Made by a program: the position numbers and the translations under genes
Part shown: positions 15,579 to 23,620 of the stretch, piece after piece
Position numbering within the stretch: position 1 is the first letter of the stretch
Layout: each line of letters opens with the position of its first letter
The notes under the pieces: model-generated
What the model saw: only the letters and a program-made list of their open reading frames with translations
Database searches by the model: none
What the model was told of the DNA's origin: nothing
Source of the DNA: an uncultured Methanomassiliicoccaceae archaeon
GTDB taxonomy: Archaea; Thermoplasmatota; Thermoplasmata; Methanomassiliicoccales; Methanomethylophilaceae
Length of the DNA: 48,727 nt
Direction: 5' to 3'
NCBI GenBank assembly: GCA_905187815.1
Contig: CAJJJM010000012.1
Coordinates: forward strand, 1 to 48,727

Positions 15579-16223
15579 ATGAGATTCCTCGTCATCACTG
15601 ACCTTCACCAGAACGCATCCATGATCGACCGCTTCAACGCGGAGATAGAGAGGAGCGGTGCGGAGTTCGTCCTCTTCCTGGGCGACGTCACCGACTTCGG
15701 CACCGGAGAACAGGCCGCCGAGATCATCTCGAAGATCCGCTCGAAGGTCTACGTCATCCCCGGGAACTGCGACCCCCTGGACATGCCCCAGAAGATCGGA
15801 GGCGTGGCCGTTGACATGCATGGGAAGGCCGCGGACATCGGCGGATACAGGCTGGTCGGCCTCGGCGGATCCAACATCACCATATTCCACACCGCATTCG
15901 AACTCGAGGAGGACGCCCTCTACGACGGTCTGAAGAAGAACGCGTCCGAGGGTATGATCCTCATGACGCACGTGCCCTCATTCGGGATCCTGGACGAGAT
16001 CCCCTCCGGAGCCAACGTCGGGAGCCCCGCCGTGAAGAGGATCGTCGACGAGTACCACCCCATCCTGGCGCTCTCCGGACACATCCACGAGGCCATCGGA
16101 TGCAAGGTGATCGACGGCACCACCTTCGTCAACCCCGGCCCCGCCAGGGAGGGATACTGCGCAGTCGTCGACATCGACGACGGGAAGGTCGAGGTCGAGA
16201 TGATCGGCCCCGCCACCGCATGA
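15579..16223 (+). CDS. Calcineurin-like metallophosphoesterase
   Basis: A 214-residue phosphoesterase with the full set of metal-binding motifs: D-L-H in ITDLHQNA (6-13), GDVTDF, GNCD, the THVPS histidine and GHIHE near residue 168. It resembles the YfcE/Icc-related group, which hydrolyses phosphodiesters or nucleotides. It starts 42 bases after the membrane protein gene on the same strand. The substrate is not evident. Confidence 0.85.
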   Translation: MRFLVITDLHQNASMIDRFNAEIERSGAEFVLFLGDVTDFGTGEQAAEIISKIRSKVYVIPGNCDPLDMPQKIGGVAVDMHGKAADIGGYRLVGLGGSNITIFHTAFELEEDALYDGLKKNASEGMILMTHVPSFGILDEIPSGANVGSPAVKRIVDEYHPILALSGHIHEAIGCKVIDGTTFVNPGPAREGYCAVVDIDDGKVEVEMIGPATA

Positions 16224-16301
16224 CATGGTCGCATCGCCTTCGGGCGAGACAGGCTCCGGGAGCACGTCCGGAGCCCTCCGCCCCCTTTTACCAAGGCCTA
16301 A

Positions 16302-16311
16302 CCTTTAAATA
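16302..16311 (+). promoter_or_regulatory. TATA box for the S8e gene
   Basis: CTTTAAATAT-type box about 35 bases before ATG 16342; transcription would start about 10 bases before the start codon. Confidence 0.55.
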
Positions 16312-16341
16312 TGGAACCAAGATTAGCCTGCTCTGATTACA

Positions 16342-16722
16342 ATGGCACTTTGGCAGGGTAAATCCAACAGGAAGCCCACAGGCGGCAGGCTCGTCGCCAA
16401 CAAGGGCAAGAGGAAATTCGAGATCGGCAGAGAGAAGCAGTTCACCAGAATCGGTGAGCAGTCCCTCAAGCAGTATCGCGGAGCCGGCGGAAGTGTCAAG
16501 GTTGGAATGCTCAGCGCCCAGTACGCCAACGTGGTCGACAAGAAGACCAACACGGTCAAGAAAGTCAAGATCCTGACCGTCAAGTCCAACCCGGCTGACC
16601 CCAACTACGTTCAGCGTAACATCATGAACAAAGGGGCAACCATCACTACCGAGATCGGAGACGCCATCGTCACGTCCAGGCCCGGACAGGATGGCGCAAT
16701 CAACGCGGTCCTGCTTGAGTAA
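16342..16722 (+). CDS. rps8e: Small ribosomal subunit protein S8e
   Basis: A 126-residue archaeal S8e. The N-terminus MALWQGKSNRKPTGG is nearly diagnostic of the family, followed by the basic GKRKFEIGREKQ and a C-terminal beta domain. It is monocistronic, with its own TATA box and a strong downstream hairpin terminator. TAA stop, unlike most genes here. Confidence 0.97.
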   Translation: MALWQGKSNRKPTGGRLVANKGKRKFEIGREKQFTRIGEQSLKQYRGAGGSVKVGMLSAQYANVVDKKTNTVKKVKILTVKSNPADPNYVQRNIMNKGATITTEIGDAIVTSRPGQDGAINAVLLE

Positions 16723-16755
16723 TCACTGTAGATCAAACCATTTACCGGACCCTAC

Positions 16756-16776
16756 GGGGCCCGGCCCCATTTTTTC
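16756..16776 (+). terminator. Terminator of rps8e
   Basis: GGGGC-CCG-GCCCC (16756-16768) followed by A and a run of six T (16770-16775). It lies 33 bases after the S8e stop. Confidence 0.65.
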
Positions 16777-16802
16777 CCAATGATATGTTCCGAGGAGATC
16801 CT

Positions 16803-17543
16803 CTAGACCTTGCCACCGTAGATGGCGTACAGCTCCGGCAGCACCCCCGGAAGCGAGGTGTACTCCCTGTAGCATCCGATCCCGAGAGCCGACATCCTCC
16901 TGCGGTTCAGGAGGAGGATCTTGAGGAACCTGTTGCCCTCGGGGCTCCCCACCCAGAACCTGGCGGAGAAGCGGCAACCGTCCCCTTCGGGGAAGAACAT
17001 GTAGACGAACCAGCTGTACATTATCCGTCCCTTCTTCGCACCGAGCCTGCAGCAGTAGACCAGCGGATCCCCTGCTGAGGCGATGACATCATCGGTGAAC
17101 CCGAACTCGTCCGGAGGATACATGTCTATCCTGAACGGCATCGGGATGTCCCCGACCACCTGCTCCGGATAGAGGGTCACGGGACGGAACCCTGGGAAAT
17201 AGGGGGAGCGGAAATAGTCCGCATCCTCCTCGGAATATGTGAGACGGATGTTGCTGTCCGGGAGCCATGCGCGGAAGCGGTCCGAGTCCCCTGGGAACCA
17301 CCACCTCCACCACTCAATCATCTCGAGGGTGACCCCTTCCATGTAACAGGAGACAGCGACCTGGACGGTCCCGTCGATGTTCTCGTGGATCCCGTTCTCC
17401 ATCCTCAGGGAGGGATTGGTCAGGATCCTCGACCTCTCCTCTATCGGGACATGCGTTATCGTCCCGGTCTCGAACGCCTCCACCACATCCTTGGGTACAG
17501 GAGGAATGTCCCTTACCATTAGCCTGCTGAGGATGGGGTCCAT
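16803..17543 (-). CDS. PhlG (DAPG hydrolase)-like protein
   Basis: About 246 residues. A stretch with GVTLEMIEWWRWWFPGDSDR, then FRAWLPDSNIRL, resembles the PhlG/DAPG hydrolase domain, in which GVTPEM-WW and an R/Y-x-x-W-x-P segment are typical. PhlG cleaves a carbon-carbon bond in diacetylphloroglucinol using zinc; the His that usually follows W-x-P is Asn here, so activity is uncertain. I start at ATG 17543 because a TATA box (TTTTATAG on this strand, about 17566-17573) lies about 27 bases upstream, giving a leaderless gene; the longer frame overlaps that box. This is the only archaeal gene in the window that ends in TAG; reading through it would add about 17 residues to the next TAG. Confidence 0.5.
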   Translation of the reverse strand: MDPILSRLMVRDIPPVPKDVVEAFETGTITHVPIEERSRILTNPSLRMENGIHENIDGTVQVAVSCYMEGVTLEMIEWWRWWFPGDSDRFRAWLPDSNIRLTYSEEDADYFRSPYFPGFRPVTLYPEQVVGDIPMPFRIDMYPPDEFGFTDDVIASAGDPLVYCCRLGAKKGRIMYSWFVYMFFPEGDGCRFSARFWVGSPEGNRFLKILLLNRRRMSALGIGCYREYTSLPGVLPELYAIYGGKV

Positions 17544-17629
17544 GAAGCCTGAACAACGAACCACTATAAAATGGACCGATGAAGCATGGTCGGGTCACAA
17601 ATAAATATCGGCGAGAGTTTGCTCGTTCC

Positions 17630-17926
17630 ATGGCATACGACCCGGACATAGCGATAACCCTCTGGCCCGAGTACTTCGACATCAACCGCACCAGGTCCGA
17701 GGGAAGGAGGCTCCCCAAGGAGCTGTGCGTGTCCAACCCCGACCTCGACATCATCGCCAAGGGCGCCATGATCCTCGACCTCGAGTACGAGGTCCGCGAG
17801 GACATGTCCTACCCCAAGGCGCCCCGCGCCAGGCACGGGTGCGTGAAGGTGGAGAAGGGCATAATGTCCAAGACCGAGCTCCTCCCCAAGATCGGGGAGA
17901 TCCTCGTGAGCAACCAGAGGAAGTGA
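17630..17926 (+). CDS. srp19: Signal recognition particle 19 kDa protein
   Basis: A 98-residue SRP19, the protein that binds 7S RNA and helps SRP54 assemble. The opening ITLWPEYFDINRTRSEGRRL, with the YFD and R-T-x-x-E-G-R-R-x-P pattern, is the family signature. I start at ATG 17630: a TATA box (AAATAAATA, about 17600-17608) is about 25 bases upstream, giving a leaderless message, and the 17 upstream codons are not conserved-looking. It is followed after 8 bases by nnr. Confidence 0.93.
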   Translation: MAYDPDIAITLWPEYFDINRTRSEGRRLPKELCVSNPDLDIIAKGAMILDLEYEVREDMSYPKAPRARHGCVKVEKGIMSKTELLPKIGEILVSNQRK

Positions 17927-17934
17927 GCCCCTTG

Positions 17935-19305
17935 ATGAGCCCCCTGGACTCCAGGGTGATGGACGCCAACGCGGAGGCGCTCGGCACATCCGTCACTGAG
18001 CTCATGGGCAACGCCGGCAGGGCCGTGGCGGACTACCTCGGGAAGAGATATCCCGGGAAGCGCATCCTTTTCGTCTGCGGACCCGGTAACAACGGGGGAG
18101 ACGGCTTCGCAGCCGCATCGCTCATGGACCCTGCGCTGGTGTCCGTTGCCCTCCTGCGTAAACCTTCCGACACCCACACGGATGCCGCATGGCACTTCTA
18201 CTCCGGACTCGGATGCCCCATCATAGACTACTCCAAGGTCGACCTGGACGCATACGATGTAATCGTGGACTGCGCCCTGGGCACCGGCATGAAGGGCAAC
18301 GTCAGGGAGCCGTACAGGAGCTTCATCGTCGCCTCCCACGGAATCCCAGAGGTCGTCTCCGTCGATGTGCCGTCCGGACTCGGTTCAGACGTCAGCGTGC
18401 ATCCGAAGGCGACGGTCACGTTCCACGACCTGAAGGAGGGCATGGACAGGGACAACAGCGGAGAGATCGTGATCGCCGACATCGGCATCCCGGCAGCGGC
18501 TGTGGATGACGTAGGGCCGGGCGACATGCTCAGATACCCTGTCCCGGGCAGGGACAGCCACAAGGGCCAGAACGGCAGGCTCATGATCATCGCCGGCGGC
18601 CCCTACTACGGAGCGCCGATGATGGCGGCTCTGTCGTCCCTCCGCGTGGGAACGGACATCGTGAGGCTGTACGTGCCCGAGTCCGTCGCGGGCATAGTGG
18701 CTACCGCTAGCCCGGTGCTCATGATGACACCTCTCCCAGGAAACAGGCTAACACCCGATTCGGTGGACATGCTCCTGGAGGAGTCCGAGGGATACGACGC
18801 CGTGCTGATAGGCCCCGGCCTCGGCACCGCCGACGACACCGCTGAGGCCGTGAGGGCTTTCGTGTCCGGATGTCGCAGACCCGTGGTCATCGATGCAGAC
18901 GGGATCACCGCCGTCGTCGGGATGACGTTCGACGGGGACGTGGTCCTCACCCCGCATCGCATGGAGTTCAGAAGGCTCGGCGGAAGCTGCTGCACAAACG
19001 AGCTCGCCGAGAAGCTGAACGCCGTGGTGCTCCTCAAGGGCGTCGACGACGAGATCTCGGACGGGAGGAGGACGCGCCTCAACCGCACAGGCACGCCTGC
19101 GATGACCGGAGCCGGAACCGGGGATGTCCTGGCCGGCGCCGTGGCAGGTCTGCTCTCCAAGGGCATGGGCGCCTTCGACTCCGCATGCCTCGCCGCGTAC
19201 ATCTGCGGCAAAGCGGGCGAATACGCCTTCAGGGACAAGTCCTACGGACTGATCGCCACCGACATCGTGGACGAGATCCCGCACGTTCTGAGGGACTGCC
19301 TGTGA
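17935..19305 (+). CDS. nnr: Bifunctional NAD(P)HX epimerase/dehydratase
   Basis: A 456-residue NAD(P)H-hydrate repair enzyme. The N-terminal YjeF-like epimerase domain (about 1-200) has GPGNNGGDGFAAA near residue 44 and an Asp in VDCALGTG. The C-terminal ribokinase-like dehydratase domain (about 205-456) has NGRLMIIAGG, the GPGLG loop and the catalytic GAGTGDVLAGAVAG near residue 395. Both domains look complete. It is co-transcribed with srp19 (8-base gap) and overlaps the next gene (GTGA), a common kind of archaeal housekeeping grouping. Confidence 0.93.
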   Translation: MSPLDSRVMDANAEALGTSVTELMGNAGRAVADYLGKRYPGKRILFVCGPGNNGGDGFAAASLMDPALVSVALLRKPSDTHTDAAWHFYSGLGCPIIDYSKVDLDAYDVIVDCALGTGMKGNVREPYRSFIVASHGIPEVVSVDVPSGLGSDVSVHPKATVTFHDLKEGMDRDNSGEIVIADIGIPAAAVDDVGPGDMLRYPVPGRDSHKGQNGRLMIIAGGPYYGAPMMAALSSLRVGTDIVRLYVPESVAGIVATASPVLMMTPLPGNRLTPDSVDMLLEESEGYDAVLIGPGLGTADDTAEAVRAFVSGCRRPVVIDADGITAVVGMTFDGDVVLTPHRMEFRRLGGSCCTNELAEKLNAVVLLKGVDDEISDGRRTRLNRTGTPAMTGAGTGDVLAGAVAGLLSKGMGAFDSACLAAYICGKAGEYAFRDKSYGLIATDIVDEIPHVLRDCL

Positions 19306-20102
19306 CTGAGATCCAGCCTGTCTACGACATCCCCGCTCTGAAGGTGGAGAACTGCCTCGTGATCGGCGACCTGCACATCGGCGTGGAGTCCCACCTCAGA
19401 TCCAAGGGGTTCCACCTCACATCCCGCACCTCCGACATGCACGACTCCATCCTGGAAGCGGCTGACGACGATGTTACGAGACTAATCGTCATAGGCGATG
19501 TGAAGGACTCCGTCCCGGGTTCCACCAAACAGGAGTACAGGGAGATCCCGGATTTCTTCGAGAGCCTCTTCGAGAGGTTCGACATGATCGACGTCGTCCG
19601 CGGGAACCATGACACGAGCATCGAGGAGTTCCTTCCCGGAAGGGTGAAGATCCGTCCGGCTACGGGTCTGAGGCTGGGCGACGTCGGCTTCGTCCATGGG
19701 CACACATGGCCTTCGGAAGACGTGATGGACTGCGAGACGCTCGTGATGGCTCACAACCATCCTGCGGTTATGTTCAGGGACGGTGTCGGAAGACGCACCA
19801 CCGAACCCTGCTGGTTCAGGGGAAGGTTCGTCGAGGACGCCTCGGACGCTAGATACCCTCGCCTGCCCAATGGGTTCATCGTCGTGCCTGCTTTCAATCG
19901 CATGCTCGGCGGATCCCCCGTGAACGTCATCGGGGAGGACCTCCTGGGGCCGATCCTGAACAGCGACCTGGTCGATGTCGACAACGCTCACCTATACCTG
20001 CTTGACGGCATCGACCTCGGGAAGCGCTGCGACCTCATGGTGACGGGCAAGGACTACAGCAGGTACAAGGACAGCCCGCAGAGAAGAGCCAAATACTCCT
20101 GA
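19302..20102 (+). CDS. SbcD/Mre11-related archaeal phosphoesterase
   Basis: A 266-residue metallophosphoesterase with CLVIGDLHIGVE (D-x-H), IGDVKDS, RGNHDTS and VHGHTWP motifs, and a histidine pair in MAHNHPAV. The pattern GDLHIGVE at the N-terminus is typical of the archaeal SbcD-related phosphoesterase group, proteins of unproven substrate. The start is GTG 19302, overlapping the nnr stop as GTGA, so translation is coupled. Confidence 0.85.
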   Translation: MTEIQPVYDIPALKVENCLVIGDLHIGVESHLRSKGFHLTSRTSDMHDSILEAADDDVTRLIVIGDVKDSVPGSTKQEYREIPDFFESLFERFDMIDVVRGNHDTSIEEFLPGRVKIRPATGLRLGDVGFVHGHTWPSEDVMDCETLVMAHNHPAVMFRDGVGRRTTEPCWFRGRFVEDASDARYPRLPNGFIVVPAFNRMLGGSPVNVIGEDLLGPILNSDLVDVDNAHLYLLDGIDLGKRCDLMVTGKDYSRYKDSPQRRAKYS

Positions 20103-20357
20103 CCCCCCTTTATTTCCACTGGAGATTTCCAGGTCGCTCCGTATGGATGTACTGTGGCGATGCGACATCCCGTTCGGTCCATCACGGCGACGGATTCTAT
20201 AAAAACCCGTCCATAGGACTACATAAAGCGATTTTTCCATCGGAAACGGAGATGTCTCCATCGGAAGGGGCTTGGATTTTCCACTGGAACGGAACGTTTC
20301 CAGAATGGTTAGAGAAAGATAAGGTGGGAGGGGCGGACCCCTCCCGTTTTACAGGTT
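20103..20357. other. Intergenic region with four TTTCC-N3-GGAAA palindromes and a possible small RNA
   Basis: Lies between two converging operons. Four related 13-mers occur: TTTCCACTGGAGA (20113), TTTCCATCGGAAA (20234), TCTCCATCGGAAG (20255) and TTTCCACTGGAAC (20278). A TATA-like TCTATAAAAA is at about 20196-20205. A transcript from about 20228 would contain three of the motifs and end at the hairpin at 20326-20345, which is followed by GTTTT. It may be an operator cluster or a small RNA; no ORF is convincing. Confidence 0.4.
20326..20350. terminator. Hairpin terminator between converging operons
   Basis: GGGAGGGG-CGGA-CCCCTCCC, a perfect 8-bp stem with a tetraloop (20326-20345). The plus strand continues GTTTT; on the minus strand it lies just past the mvhA stop and continues into TTATCTTTCTC. 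It can serve both directions. Confidence 0.6.
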
Positions 20358-21875
20358 TCAGTTGCGGCTGACGACGTCGTAGAGGGAGCCGTCGGCGTTC
20401 CTGATCTCGGCGGTCAGAGGCATCTGGCCGGGGAGAGCGTGGGTGGCGCAGGAGTTGCAGGGGTCGTAGGCCCTGAACGCCATCTCCACCATGTTCAGGA
20501 GACCGGGGGAGACCTCGAAGTTGTGGATCAGAGCCTTGGCGACCTTTGCGACATCCATGCAGATCGGACCGTTGTTGTTGGTGGTTCCGACGACCATGTT
20601 GCATGCGGTGACGATTCCGTTCTCGTCGCAGGTGTAGTCGTGGGTCAGGGTTCCGCGAGGAGCCTCGACGCATCCGACTCCGCGTCCGCCGGGCACGATG
20701 TCCTTCTGCTTGATGTCTCCGTTGGTGAGGTCGGGGTTCTGAGCGTCCTCCAGGCACTTCTCGGCGCAGCAGATCATCTCGATGATCCTTGCCCAGTGGG
20801 TGACCAGGGTGTGCTGGCAGGGTCCCTCGACTCCGGCGTCCTTCAGGATGCCGCGGTACTCCTGCAGAGCGTCGTTGGCCAGGGGCGTGGGCATCTCCTT
20901 GCACACGTTGAGCCTGGACAGGGGCGAGGCCCTGTAGAGTCCGCTCTCGGGTCCGTCGACGAGTCCCTTGTATCCGGGGTTCCTCAGGTAAGGGAACTTC
21001 TCGTAGGTCCAGGGCTCGACGGCCTCGGCGATGTTGTCGAGGTAGTCGTAGGGGTCGTAGAGGTGGGTCTGCTCTCCCTTCTGGTTGACGACCTTGACCT
21101 TACCGTCGTGGATCTCGAACTGGTCCTTGTCGTTGACCAGACCCATGTGGTAGGTCTCGTGGTAGTACAGGTCGGGGTTCAGGACGATGTCCATGTACTC
21201 CTTGTTGTTCAGGACGACGTCCTTGAACACCTGCATGGAGGTCTTGGCGAACTCGACCATGTCCTCCGCGAAGCCGATGATCTGCTTCTGCTCCTCCTTG
21301 GAGACTCCCTTGGAGACTCCTCCGGGGACACCCATCAGGGGGTGAGTGGGCTTTCCACCGATGATGGCCTGGATGTTCTGGGCCTCACGGCGGGTCTTGA
21401 CCACTGCGGATCCGAGCTCGAGACCGACGTGTCCGATGACACCGAGGACGTTCCTCTCCGCTGCCGGGGCGGCGGGTCCGCACACGAAGTCGGGGGCAGC
21501 CAGGGCGTAGAAGTGCGCGATGTGGCTGTGGACGAAGTGCGCGTTGTAGAACGTGTCCCTGATCAGGTAGGCGGTGTCGGTGGGCTTGGTGTTGTAGCAC
21601 CCGTCGATGGCCTTGGTGGCCGCCATGTGGTGGGCGCCGGGGCACACACCGCAGAGCCTGGCGGTGATCTGGTTCAGCTCTGTGACTTTCCTTCCGATGC
21701 AGAACCTCTCGAACCCTCTGAGCTCGGGGACCTGCCAGTAGGCGTTGGCGACGTCTCCCTTGTCGTCCAGGAAGATCTCGATCTTCCCGTGACCCTCGAG
21801 ACGTGTGATGGGGTCTACGGTCACACGGTTCCCGGTGACTTTCTGCTTGTCATCCCAAATGATAGGTCCGGACAT
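20358..21875 (-). CDS. mvhA: F420-non-reducing [NiFe] hydrogenase large subunit
   Basis: A 505-residue catalytic subunit. The nickel ligands are in RLCGVCPGAHH (Cys75 and Cys78) and DPCNSCATH near the C-terminus (about 471-479). The 26 residues after the final His are the expected maturation peptide removed by a specific protease. With MvhG and MvhD it oxidises hydrogen and passes electrons to HdrA, where bifurcation reduces ferredoxin and heterodisulfide. It is the last gene of hdrA-mvhD-mvhG-mvhA; it starts 1 base after the mvhG stop. Confidence 0.95.
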   Translation of the reverse strand: MSGPIIWDDKQKVTGNRVTVDPITRLEGHGKIEIFLDDKGDVANAYWQVPELRGFERFCIGRKVTELNQITARLCGVCPGAHHMAATKAIDGCYNTKPTDTAYLIRDTFYNAHFVHSHIAHFYALAAPDFVCGPAAPAAERNVLGVIGHVGLELGSAVVKTRREAQNIQAIIGGKPTHPLMGVPGGVSKGVSKEEQKQIIGFAEDMVEFAKTSMQVFKDVVLNNKEYMDIVLNPDLYYHETYHMGLVNDKDQFEIHDGKVKVVNQKGEQTHLYDPYDYLDNIAEAVEPWTYEKFPYLRNPGYKGLVDGPESGLYRASPLSRLNVCKEMPTPLANDALQEYRGILKDAGVEGPCQHTLVTHWARIIEMICCAEKCLEDAQNPDLTNGDIKQKDIVPGGRGVGCVEAPRGTLTHDYTCDENGIVTACNMVVGTTNNNGPICMDVAKVAKALIHNFEVSPGLLNMVEMAFRAYDPCNSCATHALPGQMPLTAEIRNADGSLYDVVSRN

Positions 21876-23195
21876 TTACTGGCCTCCTTCCTTGACTGCT
21901 CTCTTGATGAGCGACTTTCCGAGTGTGTAGGCGTAGAAGTACCCGAGCGGGTCCTTGATGGTGCTCATGATCTTGATGATCTCGTCCTCTCCGCAGGTCG
22001 GGTCCTCGTCCAGGACGGGGAACAGCGACGCGACGGCTGTGAACATACTGGCACCCTGCTCCTGCACATCGGGGGACGGTCCGTAGCATCCACGGCAGGG
22101 CTGTCCTGCCCTGGTGCACCTGGCACCGCATCCGCCGACGGTGGCGGGTCCGAGACACAGGATTCCCTGGTCCATGAGACAGAGGTCGGGCTTGACATCG
22201 ACCTCGTGGGGCTCCTTGATCTCGGTGATCCTGGCGTTCTCCTTCTTCCTGGGGCACTCCTCGCACAGAGTCTTGGTTGTGACTCCGACGATGGTTCCCT
22301 TGGGCGGGAGGGGCACTCCGTTGTAGACGAAGTCCTCGAGGGCCTTCAGCAGCTGGCTGATGGACTCGGGGAGGGGCGGACATCCGGGGATGCTGTAGTC
22401 GACGTCGATCACCTGGTCCAGGGTCTTGACGGTGTCGTACAGCGTGGGGATGGTCAGCTCTCCCTCGGGGGCCTGGTACGAGGTCTGGGGGATCACGGGG
22501 GCGTCCTTGTGGTAGTCGGCCTGGAAGTTGGCGGAGGACGGGGTCTTGGTGTAGACGTAGTCCAGGATCTCCTGGGCTCCTCCGGGAACCAGGTTGGCCA
22601 GGGCGGGGCTTCCGCCGAACATGGCGCAGGTTCCGTAGGCGACGACGATCTTGGACTTCTGCCTCAGCAGCTTGGCCATGTGCTCGTTCTCGGAGTTCCT
22701 GATGGCTCCGTTGATGAGGGCGACGGTGATCTCTCCGTCCTCCATGGCGGCGATGTCCTTCTCCTTTCCATCGGCGGCGACGGGCCACATGACGATCTCG
22801 GCCATGTCGCCGATGGTCAGCAGCCTCTCGTGAGTGTCCAGCAGGGACACGTCGCATCCACCGCAGGCAGCGGTCCAGTAGACGGCCAGCTTGATCTTTC
22901 CTCCGGCGGGTGCTCCGGGGAGGAGGGGTCCGAGGTCGGCTGCGGGCAGGATGGCGTCCTTGGGGACGTCGGCGTCTCCGGGAGACTCCACGGGCGGGAC
23001 GATGAAGGCGTAGGGGTCGGGGTTTCCGCCCTCGGCCTTCGGGGCCTCGGTCTTGGGTGCCTCGGCGGGCTTCGCGGGTGCGGGCTCGGCCTTGAAGGAA
23101 GCGGAGGTCGAGGCGGGCTCGGCCTTCGGCTTCACTGCGGGAGCCTCTTCCTTCTTCTCTTCCTTCTTCTTGAACAGCTTGTCAAAGAATCCCAT
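21876..23195 (-). CDS. mvhG: F420-non-reducing hydrogenase small subunit with N-terminal extension
   Basis: A 439-residue small subunit carrying the electron-relay Fe-S clusters. The conserved part begins about residue 100 (KLAVYWTAACGGCD) and holds the expected Cys sets (YGTCAMFGG, SIPGCPPLPES, then LCEECPRKK, GGCGARCTRAGQPCRGCYGP). Before it is a roughly 100-residue extension: a basic amphipathic start MGFFDKLFKKKEEKKEE, then a Pro/Ala/Lys/Glu-rich linker. The start resembles the membrane-targeting N-terminus of FtsY-type proteins. The start at ATG 23195 has GGAGG 8 bases upstream and shares one base with the mvhD stop. Most MvhG proteins lack such an extension; it could tether the complex to the membrane. 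Confidence 0.9.
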   Translation of the reverse strand: MGFFDKLFKKKEEKKEEAPAVKPKAEPASTSASFKAEPAPAKPAEAPKTEAPKAEGGNPDPYAFIVPPVESPGDADVPKDAILPAADLGPLLPGAPAGGKIKLAVYWTAACGGCDVSLLDTHERLLTIGDMAEIVMWPVAADGKEKDIAAMEDGEITVALINGAIRNSENEHMAKLLRQKSKIVVAYGTCAMFGGSPALANLVPGGAQEILDYVYTKTPSSANFQADYHKDAPVIPQTSYQAPEGELTIPTLYDTVKTLDQVIDVDYSIPGCPPLPESISQLLKALEDFVYNGVPLPPKGTIVGVTTKTLCEECPRKKENARITEIKEPHEVDVKPDLCLMDQGILCLGPATVGGCGARCTRAGQPCRGCYGPSPDVQEQGASMFTAVASLFPVLDEDPTCGEDEIIKIMSTIKDPLGYFYAYTLGKSLIKRAVKEGGQ

Positions 23196-23614
23196 CAGTT
23201 CGCCTCCTTCTGAAGAGGGGTGGGTCCGAGGGCCTTGATCGTGTCCACGAACTCCAAGATTGTTTTCTGGAACTTCTCTCCCTCGGACGCGGAGACCCAC
23301 TCGAGCTTGAGCCTCTTGGGGTCGAATCCGTACTGCTCCAGGACCATCCTGAGAAGGGCGATCCTCCTCCTGGCCCTGTAGTTTCCACCGATGTAGTGGC
23401 AGTCAGCGGGGTGGCATCCGAGCACCATGACGCCGTCGGCTCCCTTGGCGAAGGCCCTGAGGATGAACTCGGGGTCGACACGGGCGGAGCACATTGTCCT
23501 GATGATACGGAAGTTGGTCGGCATCTGGAGCCTTGCGACTCCCGCTCCGTCAGCACCGGCGTAAGAGCACCAGTTGCAGCAGAACGTAACGATTCTGGGT
23601 TCGAAATCTGCCAT
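23195..23614 (-). CDS. mvhD: F420-non-reducing hydrogenase iron-sulfur subunit D
   Basis: A 139-residue protein that carries a [2Fe-2S] cluster and links the hydrogenase to HdrA. Conserved cysteines occur in TFCCNWCSYAGAD (11-23), RTMCSARV (about 40) and LGCHPADCHY (65-75), the family pattern. Its stop shares one base with the mvhG start, and it follows hdrA by 6 bases, so the whole set is one operon. Confidence 0.95.
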   Translation of the reverse strand: MADFEPRIVTFCCNWCSYAGADGAGVARLQMPTNFRIIRTMCSARVDPEFILRAFAKGADGVMVLGCHPADCHYIGGNYRARRRIALLRMVLEQYGFDPKRLKLEWVSASEGEKFQKTILEFVDTIKALGPTPLQKEAN

Positions 23615-23620
23615 TTGTAA

